Shown: positions 10,492 to 21,299, numbered from the stretch's first letter. The stretch: DNA of 64,000 nt from Micropterix aruncella (GCA_944548615.1 OX155976.1:2680442-2744441), one strand, 5' to 3'. Made by a program: numbers and translations. Notes: a model not told the origin generated them from the letters alone.

Positions 10492-10568
10492 ACTAACCGA
10501 ACCACACTCATAATTTCATCACAAATAAAAAGTTTTACCGCCCAACGAAGTGGGCACGGGTCAGCTAG

Positions 10569-10993
10569 TTATAAGAATAAACGTATAAGATCAAAGTTAT
10601 ACCAATAAGAACAGTGCTGAGATGCTAAGCGACAAAACTAGGAATTGAGGTTAGGTGTAAAACAATGCCAATCGACACTTACATTTATTGAAGTTTCGGT
10701 GTCCGAATTGCTTGTGGAGTCGTCAGATGAGGGCTGGTAGTCATCGTTGAAGACGTGTTCATCTTCTTCTTCAGTAATTTGCAACCGCCGGATACAGGAT
10801 ATGCCAGGATTGTTTCGGCGCATTGTCGCTTAACTTTTTCTTGCCTCGAGCGATTCGTAAACAATAACTAAGGCAACACAGTGCGATGGCTCTCCCGCGC
10901 GCTCTATCGGTGGAATCATGAAACCGACTCTACAGAATTATAGTTGTTGCTTTTCCCCACAAGAATTCTCCACCAGCTCGATTTTTTCACCAC
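10569..10993. other. Non-repetitive stretch holding a candidate exon
   Basis: Apart from the minus-strand candidate exon at 10683-10823, nothing is recognisable here. It is one of the few parts of the window that does not recur elsewhere in it. Confidence 0.35.
10683..10823 (-). CDS. Possible first coding exon of an unknown gene
   Basis: An ATG at 10823 opens 47 codons that end exactly at a consensus-like splice donor (AAT|GTAAGT, phase 0). The peptide has a short basic start (MRRNN) and an acidic and serine-rich part (TEEEDEHVFNDD, then SSDDSTSNSD). Such low-complexity acidic N-termini occur in many nuclear and transposon proteins, so the function is open. No downstream exon is visible, and after the donor the frame runs only 14 more codons. 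Confidence 0.25.
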
Positions 10994-11080
10994 CACCTCT
11001 TCAAATCGAAGACTATCGCGGTTGTTTGACATTGTAAATAAGATGACAAGTAAATATATTAAAAGAAATAAAAAATAAAT
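10994..11080 (+). repeat. Outer end of a Penelope terminal repeat
   Basis: The segment ATCGAAGACTATCGCGGTTG and the following TTTGACATT-TAAATA match the outer end of the Penelope terminal hairpins at 20149, 50124 and 15928. Only about 50 bp remain, and family B abuts it. Confidence 0.6.
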
Positions 11081-11673
11081 ACGTGTGGCACTCGGGGATT
11101 GCCGCGGTAAAGCTATTGCATAGCATTTTTAACAACTTATGCAATTATAATTATTTATTTATTTTATTTTTTTCTGATATCAGATAACTGCGCTCTATCG
11201 GAAAACTTTGAAATTATTCCGAATCATTTGCGGCTGCGGAAGCAAATGATTCGGAATAATTTAAACGTCTTCCGATGGAGCGCCGCGCACGAATTTTTTA
11301 TTCAATAAAGCAAAAAAAAACGGAAATTTCGAAAAAAATCGTAGATAAAAAGATAGATAATTAAATTATCTTTAAAATGGTGCAGGTTTCATAATAATAC
11401 GCCCGATAGTATTTGCGTAGTAGTCGTTTTTGTGTTCGGTTTGATCTAATTTCATAAATTAATTACACTATGTAATATAAATAAAATCTAAAATATTCAA
11501 AGCTGAGAATATTAGGAATATGTTCTTGTTTAACATATATTTTTTTCGAATCGTAAGCAGCACTCGTTTAGACGTAATTATCAGTTTAAAATCATTAATT
11601 TTCGTTAAGAAATTTCTTTATTCGGTCGCCGCGCTGGCCCTAGGCCCGCGATAAAAGCTATGCAATAGCTTAA
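11081..11673 (-). mobile_element. Family B hairpin element, copy 2
   Basis: Reverse-oriented relative to copy 1: it runs from ACGTGTGGCACTCGGGG to GCTATGCAATAGCTTAA, with the central CCGAATCATTTGC...GCAAATGATTCGG hairpin at about 11218-11260. It has no coding sequence. Confidence 0.75.
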
Positions 11674-11890
11674 AAAAAATATGACTTTCGTTACAAAAAC
11701 TGAACTGAATTTATAATTATTTTCGGGTATACCGGAATATACTCAATCAGACCTTTCATTAATTGCTAAATACAATATATTTATGTTAATTTATTGACAT
11801 TTGGACATTTGGATATTTAGACTACTTACTTGATATTTGGATAGTTAAGGTATTGGAAAAGTAGGCCCAAAATGACCATTCTCTTTTCCC
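11674..11890. other. AT-rich stretch with weak similarity to 27430-27560
   Basis: Segments such as TTTATTGACATTTGGACATT resemble, in reverse complement, the sequence near 27480-27520. No gene seen. Confidence 0.35.
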
Positions 11891-12320
11891 CGACGTTTCG
11901 GCGATGTTGCAAACTCCGATGTCCAGGGTAGTCTACCCTGGACAACTTCTTTCTATGAATCACATTGTTTGCTTGACTAATTTATAATGTTATTTAAGTC
12001 CCTCAAGGTACCTACCTGTGTACCGAAATATTTCGAGATTGAAATATGACTAGCACTAGCACGCCCTCTGGTGGTCAAAAATTTCAGCTCGATCGGATAA
12101 GGCGTTTGGGCGCTATCGTGGAGGAATACACAGATACACAGAGTTCAGTCGTGGAAAAGGTTTTTATCGTATCTGGGGGGGGGGGGGGGGTCCGCAGTTC
12201 TGTCTTGGTGAAACAGAACGGGCTTTCGTAATTGAATGCATATATAAAATTTCCGGTCAGTGCTGTTGATCGTTGAGGAGTCTCCTCGTTGGAAGCCAAC
12301 TCTGGGTGCAGCAGATATGT

Positions 12321-12680
12321 GGGAGCTAATGGGCCCTTGCTGAGTTGGCCACGAAGACCCATTTGTTCAGGGTCGGTCACACTTACGGGTTCAACACCCA
12401 TTCGGCGGCCTCCACGCATGAAGCGCGAGCCCGGGTAGGACGAGCCCGAGCCCGAGCCTGGCTTGAAGGCTAGTTTCACCTTGGAGTCAATCTTCTGGCA
12501 CTTCTGGACGGTCTGCGCACCGTGCGGCGTAAGCCAATCGATTGTGCATTCTGACTAATAGTCGGGGGAGTCTGGAAGCAGTACTGTTTCCTATAGAGCG
12601 GGGGGTGGTTGCTGACCTTACGGCGACTGCTCTTGAAACGACCACCGGCTACCCGATCCCAGTTGAACAGCCGGGCAAAC
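12321..12680 (-). mobile_element. Family A, 3'-incomplete copy in duplication unit 1
   Basis: It starts at GGGAGCTAATGGGCCC and loses similarity after CAGCCGGGCAAAC, so the last third of the element is missing. Compared with other copies it has GAGCCC triplications near 12430-12450. The site CATTCTGACTAATAGTC at about 12548 is intact here but occupied in unit 2. Confidence 0.65.
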
Positions 12681-13345
12681 TTGTGCATGTATTTACAAGT
12701 TTTCCAAGGTTGCTCACATGAAATTATCCGAGCAATAACAAACAACATTGAGAAAAATGAATAACTGATTATAGAATGGGCTAATAGGGCTTTGAATTTA
12801 ATTTATTTTCAACTTGAAATTCCAAATTAGACCGAAGTTGATAGTGGAATCACATCATTTATTCTTCTCTACCTTCCCACAGAATCGGGAAAAGATCAGC
12901 AAGCTCTTGCAACAAGAGCGGCCGCATCCACAAATCACCTGATTTTCCTAGTAAATACTACCTTTGCGCAATGGCAACTGTATTTTATGGCGCCAAAAAT
13001 ATTTAACAGCGTCGATGACAAGTTAAAAATACTGATCTCATCATCATCATCATCATCATCATTTATTCATTCCATAAAAGCATTTCACAATACTGAGAAA
13101 CATGTCAAATTTTACAATCATAATTTACCGGATGATAAAACCGCTTTGATTAATTAAAAGGAAAAAAATAATTGTAATCAAAGGTGATTACTTAAAAATA
13201 GTCAAATTTACAAAATAATCAATAATCAAACAAATAATAATCAATACCATAAAAAGAAAAATTCTGAAACATGCGTAATTAAAAACAATGTCAATAAAAT
13301 CTAAAACTTAGTTCGAAAGTATAGTCATAATATGGATATTTATAA

Positions 13346-13666
13346 TCAAGCAATTGTGGACGCAATATCGTAAAAGTCGTCCAGTTTGTAAAGGGCATGT
13401 TTGACTAACTGATTTTTCAAGCAGATTTTATATGCTGCCATCTCAAGTCTTTTCGTTGATGATGGCAAAGCATTGAACAATTTAAAACTTATATATAAAA
13501 ATGTTTTTTGATATTTAGTCAAGCGTACTTTAGGCAATAACACATTGTTCTTATGTCGCGTATTATGGCTATGCCGAGTGGAGTGAAGCTCGCAATTTAA
13601 AATATTCTCTTTGGCGTATAAAAGGCACTGATATATGTACATACATAGACGACATGGTAAGGACAT
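13346..13666 (-). pseudogene. LINE ORF C-terminal fragment in unit 1
   Basis: The frame reads YIYQCLLYAKENILNCELH, then RHSHNTRHKNNVLLPKVRL, then FNALPSSTKRLEMAAYKICL. The order Y-I-Y-Q, TR-x-x-N, N-x-LP is the C-terminal tail of CR1/Jockey-like reverse transcriptase ORFs, like those at 24948-25340 and 28166-28564. The RT domain is absent. An almost identical copy is at 15553-15858. Confidence 0.6.
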
Positions 13667-14195
13667 GATATTGACAGGTTTAAATTTAAAATAAACAGAT
13701 GGCTGATAGAAATTGGATAAACAATCGAAGACTATCGCGTTTGTTCGACATTATAAATAAGATAAAAACGACGTTTCGGCGATGTTGCAAACTCCGATGT
13801 CCAGGGTAGTCTACCCTGGACAACTTCTTTCTATGAATCACATTGTTTGCTTGACTAATTTATAATGTTATTTAAGCCCCTCAAGGTACCTACCTGTGTA
13901 CCGAAATATTTCGAGATTGAAATATGACTAGCACTAGCACGCCCTCTGGTGGTCAAAAATTTCAACTCGATCGGATAAGGCGTTTGGGCGCTATCGTGGA
14001 GGAATACACAGATACACAGAGTTCAGTCGTGGAAAAGGTTTTTATCGTATCTGGGGGGGGGGGGGTCCGCAGTTCTGTCTTGGTGAAACAGAACGGGCTG
14101 TCGTAATTGAATGCATATATAAAATTTCCGGTCTGTGCTGTTGATCGTTGAGGAGTCTCCTCGTTGGAAGCCAACTCTGGGTGCAGCAGATATGT

Positions 14196-14887
14196 GGGAG
14201 CTAATGGGCCCTTGCTGAGTTGGCCACGAAGACCCATTTGTTCAGGGTCGGTCACACTTACGGGTTCAACACCCATTCGGCGGCCTCCAAGCATGAAGCG
14301 CGAGCCCGAGCCTGGCTTGAAGGCTAGTTTCACCTAGGAGTCAATCTTCTGGCACTTCTGGACGGTCTGCGCACCGTGCGGCGTAAGCCAATCGATTGTG
14401 CATTCTGACTAACATATTGAGTTGTCAACCACAACGGGCGAACCCGTCACCGCAGGACGTTTTACCGATTGTTCGTTCTATCGACCGTGCAGTGAGCGTA
14501 GAAGACTTTGGAGTTTGGACATAACAAATCCGACGTCTAGCTACGCCACAACCCGTTAGAGTCCAACGCCTTACCGCGAGTAGCCAGGTATGTTACCTGG
14601 CGGGCGGCACTCGCGCCCTAACTACCAATTGTGACCAGATTTCTCCGGTCTCTCGATTGGTTCCGAGTTCGAGGTCGCTTGCGCGGTCCTCTCCCTTACG
14701 AAGCGGTGAAACGGAGTGCACCGAATCTGTCGCGGACCAAGGCGTCCTTTGCCCATTCTGACTAACAGTCGGGGGAGTCTGGAAGCAGTACTGTTTCCTA
14801 TAGAGCGGGGGGTGGTTGCTGACCTTACGGCGACTGCTCTTGGAACGACCACCGGCTACCCGATCCCAGGTGAACAGCCGGGCAAAC
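14196..14887 (-). mobile_element. Family A copy in unit 2, split by another family A piece
   Basis: This is the counterpart of 12321-12680. It is interrupted between 14414 and 14754. Confidence 0.65.
14415..14753 (+). mobile_element. Truncated family A insertion with 14-bp target duplication
   Basis: The target duplication is CATTCTGACTAACA at 14401-14414 and 14754-14767. The inserted piece is the TATTGAGTTGTCAACCACAA end of family A and about 340 bp beyond it, lying opposite to the host copy. If that end is the 3' end, the insertion is on the complementary strand and 5'-truncated, as expected for target-primed retroposition. Confidence 0.7.
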
Positions 14888-15552
14888 ATGTGCATGTATT
14901 TACAAGTTTTCCAAGGTTGCTCACATGAAATTATCCGAGCAATAACAAACAACATTGAGAAAAATGAATAACTGATTATAGAATGGGCTAATAGGGCTTT
15001 GAATTTAATTTATTTTCAACTTGAAATTCCAAATTAGACCGAAGTTGATAGTGGAATCACATCATTTATTCTTCTCTACCTTCCCACAGAATCGGGAAAA
15101 GATCAGCAAGCTCTTGCAACAAGAGCGGCCGCATCCACAAATCACCTGATTTTCCTAGTAAATACTACCTTTGCGCAATGGCAACTGTATTTTATGGCGC
15201 CAAAAATATTTAACAGCGTCGATGACAAGTTAAAAATACTGATCTCATCATCATCATCATCATCATCATTTATTCATTCCATAAAAGCATTTCACAATAC
15301 TGAGGAACATGTCAAATTTTACAATCATAATTTACCGGATGATAAAACCGCTTTGATTAATTAAAAGGAAAAAAATAATTGTAATCAAAGGTGATTACTT
15401 AAAAATAGTCAAATTTACAAAATAATCAATAATCAAACAAATAATAATCAATACCATAAAAAGAAAAATTCTGAAACATGCGTAATTAAAAACAATGTCA
15501 ATAAAATCTAAAACTTAGTTCGAAAGTATAGTCATAATATGGATATTTATAA

Positions 15553-15858
15553 TCAAGCAATTGTGGACGCAATATCGTAAAAGTCGTCCAGTTTGTAAAG
15601 GGCATGTTTGACTAACTGATTTTTCAAGCAGATTTTATATGCTGCCATCTCAAGTCTTTTCGTTGATGATGGCAAAGCATTGAACAATTTAAAACTTATA
15701 TATAAAAATGTTTTTTGATATTTAGTCAAGCGTACTTTAGGCAATAACACATTGTTCTTATGTCGCGTATTATGGCTATGCCGAGTGGAGTGAAGCTCGC
15801 AATTTAAAATATTCTCTTTGGCGTATAAAAGGCACTGATATATGTACATAGACGACAT
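15553..15858 (-). pseudogene. LINE ORF C-terminal fragment in unit 2
   Basis: Almost identical to 13346-13666; the difference is one TACA unit near the upstream end (ATGTACATACATAGAC versus ATGTACATAGAC). Its duplication came with the tandem unit, not by transposition. Confidence 0.6.
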
Positions 15859-15927
15859 GGTAAGGACATGATATTGACAGGTTTAAATTTAAAATAAACA
15901 GATGGCTGATAGAAATTGGATAAACAA

Positions 15928-16165
15928 TCGAAGACTATCGCGTTTGTTCGACATTATAAATAAGATAAAAACGAATTTACCGCGTGCAGATTGCAACACC
16001 TGACGTTTCGGCGATGTTGTAACCGCCGTTGTTTAGGGTAGACTGAAAGAGCAACGGATTGACACCTCTTTCAGTCTACCCTAGACAACGGCTGTTGCAA
16101 CATCGCCGAAACATCGGGTGTTCTTCTTTATAAGAAATCTATCTATCTTATTTATAAGATAATTC
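15928..16165. repeat. Penelope terminal hairpin
   Basis: An imperfect palindrome. One arm runs CGAATTTACC ... CGGCGATGTTGTAACCGCCG ... GGGTAGACTGAAAG; the other arm reads CTTTCAGTCTACCC ... CATCGCCGAAACATCGG. The same hairpin occurs as a solo insertion at 20142-20334 and as the outer arms of the Penelope pair at 50.1-51.6 kb, which is why I assign it to that family. No coding sequence. Confidence 0.65.
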
Positions 16166-16170
16166 ATGTA

Positions 16171-16815
16171 ATGTTTCTATTATATAATTGTTTAGTCCGT
16201 AGCATACTTGAATATAACTCGGTCATCTGGTGTACAAGTGAAAACAAATACATTCAGATGGTAGAGCGTATTCAAAGAAAATTTTTAAGATATATTTATT
16301 ACAGAAAATACAATATTTATCCATACTTATTTCCGTCCGATTTTGTGCTAGGAATAGTAGGATACAACAGTCTTGAAACGCGTCGATATATGTCTACTAT
16401 TACTTGCCAGAGATACTATGAAGGTTTGAATTGTACGTACCGGTAAATTACACAGCGAGGAGATCGCATCTATTGTTTAATGTGCCGTACCACCGTACAA
16501 ATATTTTTGTAAACAGGCCAGTGGGAAGGGTTATAGCTCTTCTTAATTCCTTATCCACAGAAATAGATATCTTTTGTATATCCCTTTGGCAGCTAAAAAG
16601 GCAACTCCCTGCTATCTCATGTTTATCATAATCTGTCTTTTATTTAGTTTTATATTTTAATAATTTTTTTTTGTTCAATGTTAGCATTAATTTAGTTATG
16701 TAATTCATTTATTTTTAGACTTACACTCTAGCTTTAATATTCAAGGGCGAATTGAATTCGTTTGTAATGCTCTTGAATAATATTTGAAACTAATAAATAA
16801 TAAATAATTATAATA
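16171..16815 (+). pseudogene. 5'-truncated LINE, ORF2 C-terminus with tail
   Basis: The frame reads LVRSILEYNSVIWCT, then MVERIQRKFLRYIYYRKYN, then VGYNSLETRRYMSTITC. A frameshift near 16430 leads to NYTARRSHLLFNVPYHRTN. Y-x-x-x-V-W-x-P followed by a basic E-R-I-Q-R-K-F-L segment is the conserved region after the RT domain in Jockey-superfamily elements. It ends in an AATAAT-type tail near 16795-16815. No catalytic region remains. Confidence 0.65.
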
Positions 16816-18034
16816 AGAAATTGGAAACCTGCGTTTGGAAAAAGAACTTCTACAAATTACAGTATGAGAAGAAAAAACATAAATAAAAAGGGTTTTTGTG
16901 TATTTTGTATCTATGTATGTACTTTATTTATTCTATGAATGAATACAATTTCTATATTATATTATATAAATGTGTGGTAAATATTTATTATTTGTCTCTA
17001 TAATAATATTTTGGATATTTATGAGTAAAAAGCGGTATAGGGTTACCTTTTCTATTTTTTCTATTTATTTTTTGAATAATAGTAATAAAATACTATTACT
17101 TTATAGTTTTTACACCATAATTGTGCATCTAGATGCAGGTCTAAGAAGACCCGTTAGTTGTGACAACGCCGTTTTTTACTTGAGCTGTGTCGATGTTAAG
17201 CTGTTGTTGTTCAATGTTTTATTTCGTTACTTCAGTGCCATTGCAACTACATCTGTACAAGCATTAAAAAATAAATAAACAAATTATTAAATAAATAAAT
17301 AGGTAAAGGACCTAATACTTGATCGTTCGAATTCAACGTATGCCTTGATGTTCCACATCAATGTTCCACATATATGTGTTTCATATCGCCTTGATGTTCC
17401 ACATATATTTTTTTAAAGAGTTCTATTAAACTATAAATTAATTAGTGCTCCTTTGATATATTTCGTATGACCAATCCCTCCCACACATTCACAAGTAACG
17501 AATGTATGCGTATAGGGATAAGTGTGGGCCATACATCGATCCGTTCTCCCCAAGAAACTCGGGCGAAAATAAAAATCCGAAACTCTTACATGCCTACCCC
17601 CCCACTCCACTCAACCCTCCCCACCCACCCCTATCCACCCACCACCTCCCCCTTTCCACGCCACGACCCGCTAATAAGTTACATACACATGCTTACGCAC
17701 TGCTAGTGCTAGAACAGCAAAGAGCTTCATATCGACATAATATTTCTTACTCACACACAGACACACACACACACACACATTTACGGCTGTAAAGTTAGAA
17801 ACATTACATTACATTCCAGTTTTATCGTGTCAGAATTTTCTATTATGGGTAGTAATATACAAAACTATTGTAAGTAGTAATTTTGTACTAGAGTAGACTG
17901 TAATTATTAACAAGCTTTTAGCATGATTTTGATTTGAGCACCTTAGCTATTTTAAAGAAAGAAAAGAAGATCTAACGAGTATAGTATCATATCTAAATCA
18001 AACATTTAAAGTAATCGTGAATTGTGTGTAGGTA
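16816..18034. other. AT-rich stretch with low-complexity patches, no gene
   Basis: It contains a C-rich patch (17590-17670), a CA repeat (about 17757-17781), and three TTGATGTTCCACAT copies at about 17343-17405. At 17130-17300 a segment ends in AAAATAAATAAAC and looks like a retroposon tail. Nothing coding is convincing. Confidence 0.4.
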
Positions 18035-18080
18035 CTCGTGAATGACGTGTCATATAAAAACAAAGGCGGCAATCTCCATA
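18035..18080 (+). repeat. Inverted repeat arm, partner at about 19285-19330
   Basis: ATGACGTGTCATATAAAAAC and the adjoining AAAGGCGGCAATCTCC recur in reverse complement at 19285-19330 with one or two differences. The two arms enclose about 1.2 kb, including the Helitron at 18229. Confidence 0.55.
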
Positions 18081-18228
18081 AAACCGTTATTTTCAGAAAC
18101 CGAAAAAAACGTTTTATTATTAACAGAAACAGTACGAAGATAAAAGTGATATCCTTATTATACCATTCCGAAGTTAAAATTAAGATAAAACGCAAAAAGT
18201 TTAAGAAATGGTTGTAAATAAATAGTTA

Positions 18229-18962
18229 TCTATACTATTATTATAAAGAGGTAAAGTTTGTGAAGTTGTAGGAAGTAATCTCTGGATCTACTGAACCGAT
18301 TTTGAAAATTCTTTTACCAATAGTAAGCCACGTTATTTGTGAGTGTCATAGGCTATATATTAATCCGAAAAATTAAAAGACTTTTTCGTGGTAGTCGGAT
18401 TTCCAAAGTAAGTCGGAAAAACGGTCGAACGAAAACGTTTCTAACTAACGCTGCCTTAACGATGAGAGATATATGATTAAGTTATAGAGAAAAGTTATAG
18501 AGCTTGATAATGCCTACAAAAAAGTCAGCGACAGCATATGTATAACTTTTATATTTAAGTCACAAAAAGTAGTTTTTCAAATTAAAAAAATAATTTAAAT
18601 CGTTAGGTCATGTTTATTGGCCATATTATCAACAATCATGAATTATTATCAAAATAAGTAAATTTATCGTCTCAAGTGTTTAATACAAAAGACTTTTCTC
18701 TTTTACTGCATATAATTTAACTTTTACTGCATAAATGGTTAACGAGATAAGACACTCACAAATAAGACACTCACAAGAAGACACTCACAAATAACGGTAA
18801 TAAAGTCAAATTGGCATGCAAATACATATGCAGTATAAATATAACCCTTCTTTTGGCAGTCAGGAAATAAATCATAGCACTCAGTACTAACAAAACCACA
18901 CTCATAATTTCATCACAAGTAAAAAGTTTTACCGCCCAACGAAGTGGGCACGGGTCAGCTAG
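18229..18962 (+). mobile_element. Non-autonomous Helitron, copy 2, uninterrupted
   Basis: A|TC at 18229, with TATACTATTATTATAAAGAG following. The 3' end is the GCCCAACGAAGTGGGC hairpin and CTAG at 18959-18962, then T. At 734 bp with both ends intact, it serves as the reference for the interrupted copies. No open frame. Confidence 0.85.
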
Positions 18963-19339
18963 TAAGCAATAAGTTGTTGGAGATTTCCGCCTTTGAAAGG
19001 AACATGAGGAGATTGCCGTTTATATTGTGACTCATAATGGACATTGCTGGATTTGTTATGGACTTGAGTGTGTCCGCCATACTGAATGCTCTTTTCTGAT
19101 TGGCTAATTCGGAGGTTGCCATGTTTGAAACAAACAACATTGGAGATTTCCACTTATGATGCGAACCTTGTTAGAAACACGGCTAAAAGTATTGAATTTA
19201 GCCGATTTTGTCGGGTCCAATGTTATTCGAAAAATTTGTGGTCTACAGATAAATAATTTTGCATCATTAGTTCAATTTACACATGTTGTGGAGATTGCCG
19301 TCTTTGTTTTTATATGACACGACTGTATTCTCCGAATCA
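18963..19339. repeat. Short GGAGATT[G/T]CCG repeats and spacer
   Basis: GGAGATTTCCGCC, GGAGATTGCCG, GGAGATTTCC and GGAGATTGCCGTC occur within 370 bp. They share a core with the inverted repeat arm at 18035. No gene seen. Confidence 0.45.
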
Positions 19340-19760
19340 AGATCATCCTATCTCCACGAGATTTTCAAATTATTAAGTCATCGAACAATGTTGTCGAACA
19401 AATGTGGCCTCAGAAATACTCTGAAAGGTTATTTAGAGCGGCTTTCTCACTGTAACCTAATAGACTTAAAAACACGTAGGACTATCACTTATATAACGTG
19501 TCTCCATAAGCTTTAGCACAATCGACTAGACAGCCGTATAGAAAAAAAAAACAATTTCGTGTGCCACCGCGACTAACGAGGAGCTCTCAAACATTTTCTG
19601 TTGTCGCTTGCAATAACAATATCGGGACGAATAGACCTCTTACCAGAATGTGTCGCGTTTTTGGTAAATCGTGTCAAGGATTAGATATATTTTATGATTC
19701 CACTAATTTAATAAAAGACTCGATCATACCTAGCCTATCTCCTACTTCTTAAGATTTTAC
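19340..19760 (+). pseudogene. Decayed LINE ORF2 C-terminus
   Basis: Recognisable pieces are LIDLKTRRTITYITCLHKL, then, in a second frame, PPRLTRSSQTFSVVACNNN and TNRPLTRMCRVFGKSCQGLD. They follow the order of the better copy at 53892 (LADRRMYHDLVFLHKIL, then RTTRQSSLFHI, then NRVCRVYDD). Several frameshifts and stops. Confidence 0.5.
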
Positions 19761-19828
19761 AAACTGCCATCCTAATGTACTGTATTAGATGATTATTATA
19801 TTATAACATACTATTGTATTATATCATA

Positions 19829-20726
19829 TTAGCTGACCCGTGCCCACTTCGTTGGGCGGTAAAACTTTTTACTTGTTATGATATTATGAGTGTGATTCGG
19901 TTAGTACTGAGTGCTATGATTTATTTCCTGACTGTCAAAAGAAGGGTTATATTTTTACTCTATATATATGTATATATTTGCATGCCAATTTGACTATATT
20001 ACCGTTATTTGTGGGTGTCTTATTTGTGACTGTTTTATCTCTTTAACCATTTATGCAGTAAAAGGGATTAGTCTTGAAACGATAAATTTACTTATTTTGA
20101 TATGAATTCATAATTGTTGATAATATGACCAATAAACATGATATAAAATCGAAGACTATCGCGGTTGTTTGACATTATAAATAGGATAGAAAACGAATTT
20201 ACCGCGTGAAATTTGTAGGACCCGACGTTTCGGTGACGTTGCAGCCGCCGTTGTCTCCAACGGCGGCTGCAACGTCACCGAAACGTCGGGTCCTACAAAT
20301 TTCACGCGGTAAATTCGTTTTCTATCCTATTTACAATAAACATGACCTAACAATTTAAATAATTTTTTTAATATAAAAAACTACTTTTGTGACTTGAATA
20401 TAAAATTTAGACATATGCTGTCGCTGACTTTTTTGTAGGCATTACCAAGCTCTACAACTTTTCTCTAGAACTTAATCATAAATCTCTCATCGTTAAGGCA
20501 GCGTTAGTTAGAAACGTTTTCGTTCGACCGTTTTTTCTCCGACTTACTTTGCAAATCCGAATACCACGAAAAAGTATTTTAATTTTTCGGCTAATTATGT
20601 AGCCTATGACACTCACAAATAACGTGGCTTTCTATTGGTAAAAGAATTTTCAAAATCGGTTTAGTAGATCCAGAGATTACTTCTTACAACCTCTCAAACT
20701 TTACCTGTTTATAATATTAGTATAGA
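19829..20726 (-). mobile_element. Non-autonomous Helitron, copy 3, split by a Penelope hairpin
   Basis: Minus strand: TC at 20726 preceded by A. The 3' terminus is CAGCTAA (CTRR allowed) next to T at 19828, after the same hairpin. Interrupted at 20142-20334. Confidence 0.8.
20142..20334. mobile_element. Solo Penelope terminal hairpin with 11-bp target duplication
   Basis: AATAAACATGA flanks it at 20131-20141 and 20335-20345, and the Helitron is continuous once it is removed. The core 20178-20333 is an almost perfect palindrome: two 76-bp arms and a TCTC loop centred at 20255/20256. The arms carry ACCCGACGTTTCGGTGACG and its complement. Nothing is encoded, so a terminal repeat alone was inserted or retained. 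Confidence 0.75.
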
Positions 20727-20799
20727 TTATGTAAAATAAATATTATTTTCCAATCACTTATAATTAATTCTATTTTGCTCTATCCAAATAACCTTATTA

Positions 20800-21190
20800 C
20801 CAACTTACTTTATTATTACTTTTCTTACCCTTATACTATTATTTGTATCCGACTGCATTTATCACAGGCATGGTTGGCTATAATTCTCTCTGTCTCAGAA
20901 GAGAAATGCTGACCATGTCCTATGTTTTCAATCTAATTCGTGGTAAAACTGATAACCCTAGCTTACTAGCCAAGGTGGATCTATTCATACCAAATAATTA
21001 TCTCCGTGCTCGATCGCACCATCTTTTCGCGGAGCCGTTCTAGCGCACTAACCTTACGAGGTGGAACTTGTTGGCGTGTTCTTTGCGGCGCTAAAATGAA
21101 ATTCACTCGATGGCACCAGATTTTGATATTTTTATCGCCAACCCTCACTTGTTTAAATTGCAAGCTATTAATTATTTATTCTTACATGAT
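20800..21190 (+). pseudogene. LINE ORF2 C-terminal fragment
   Basis: ITGMVGYNSLCLRREMLTMS, then VDLFIPNNYLRARSHHLF, parallels the fragment at 16340-16500 (IVGYNSLETRR, then NYTARRSHLLF), so it is the same family. After 21045 the frame shifts and reads a decayed C-terminus. Confidence 0.55.
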
Positions 21191-21299
21191 AGCTAGTATT
21201 ATAAGTGTCATTCTATTTGTATAGTTATGGTAATATCTTTATTAATTTTACTTCTCAATGCCTTGGTTTTACTGTTATGTTGATTAGTAATAAGTGAAT

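Larger units (their letters stand above)
8182..10568 (+). mobile_element. Non-autonomous Helitron, copy 1, split by a DNA transposon
   Basis: The 5' end is TCTATAATAATATTATAAAG. The 3' end is a GCCCAACGAAGTGGGC hairpin followed by ACGGGTCAGCTAG, then T. Those are Helitron hallmarks: a TC start, and a CTRR end just after a hairpin. No Rep/helicase is encoded. The element is interrupted at 8832-10491 by another transposon; removing it restores the sequence shared with the copies at 18229, 19829, 22026 and 43031. Confidence 0.8.
11891..13766. repeat. Tandem duplication, unit 1 (about 1.88 kb)
   Basis: This unit begins with GACGTTTCGGCGATGTTGC (a Penelope terminal-repeat piece with a CAGGGTAGTCTACCCTGG palindrome) and ends with ATAAATAAGATAAAAACG. 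It is followed directly by unit 2. Contents in order: the Penelope piece, a unique stretch with a 16-base G run (12175-12190), a truncated family A copy (12321-12680), an AT-rich part with a CAT microsatellite, and a LINE tail. The junction ACGACGTTTCGG fuses the two halves of the Penelope repeat. Confidence 0.8.
13767..15972. repeat. Tandem duplication, unit 2 (about 2.2 kb)
   Basis: It repeats unit 1 in the same orientation with few substitutions. Two length differences stand out: the G run is 13 bases (14053-14065), and a 339-bp insertion lies at 14415-14753. The insertion is absent from unit 1, so it happened after the duplication. Confidence 0.8.

Noticed and set aside
12175..12190. Telomeric or regulatory meaning of the G run
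   Set aside because: It varies between the duplicated units (16 versus 13 bases), which fits simple slippage.
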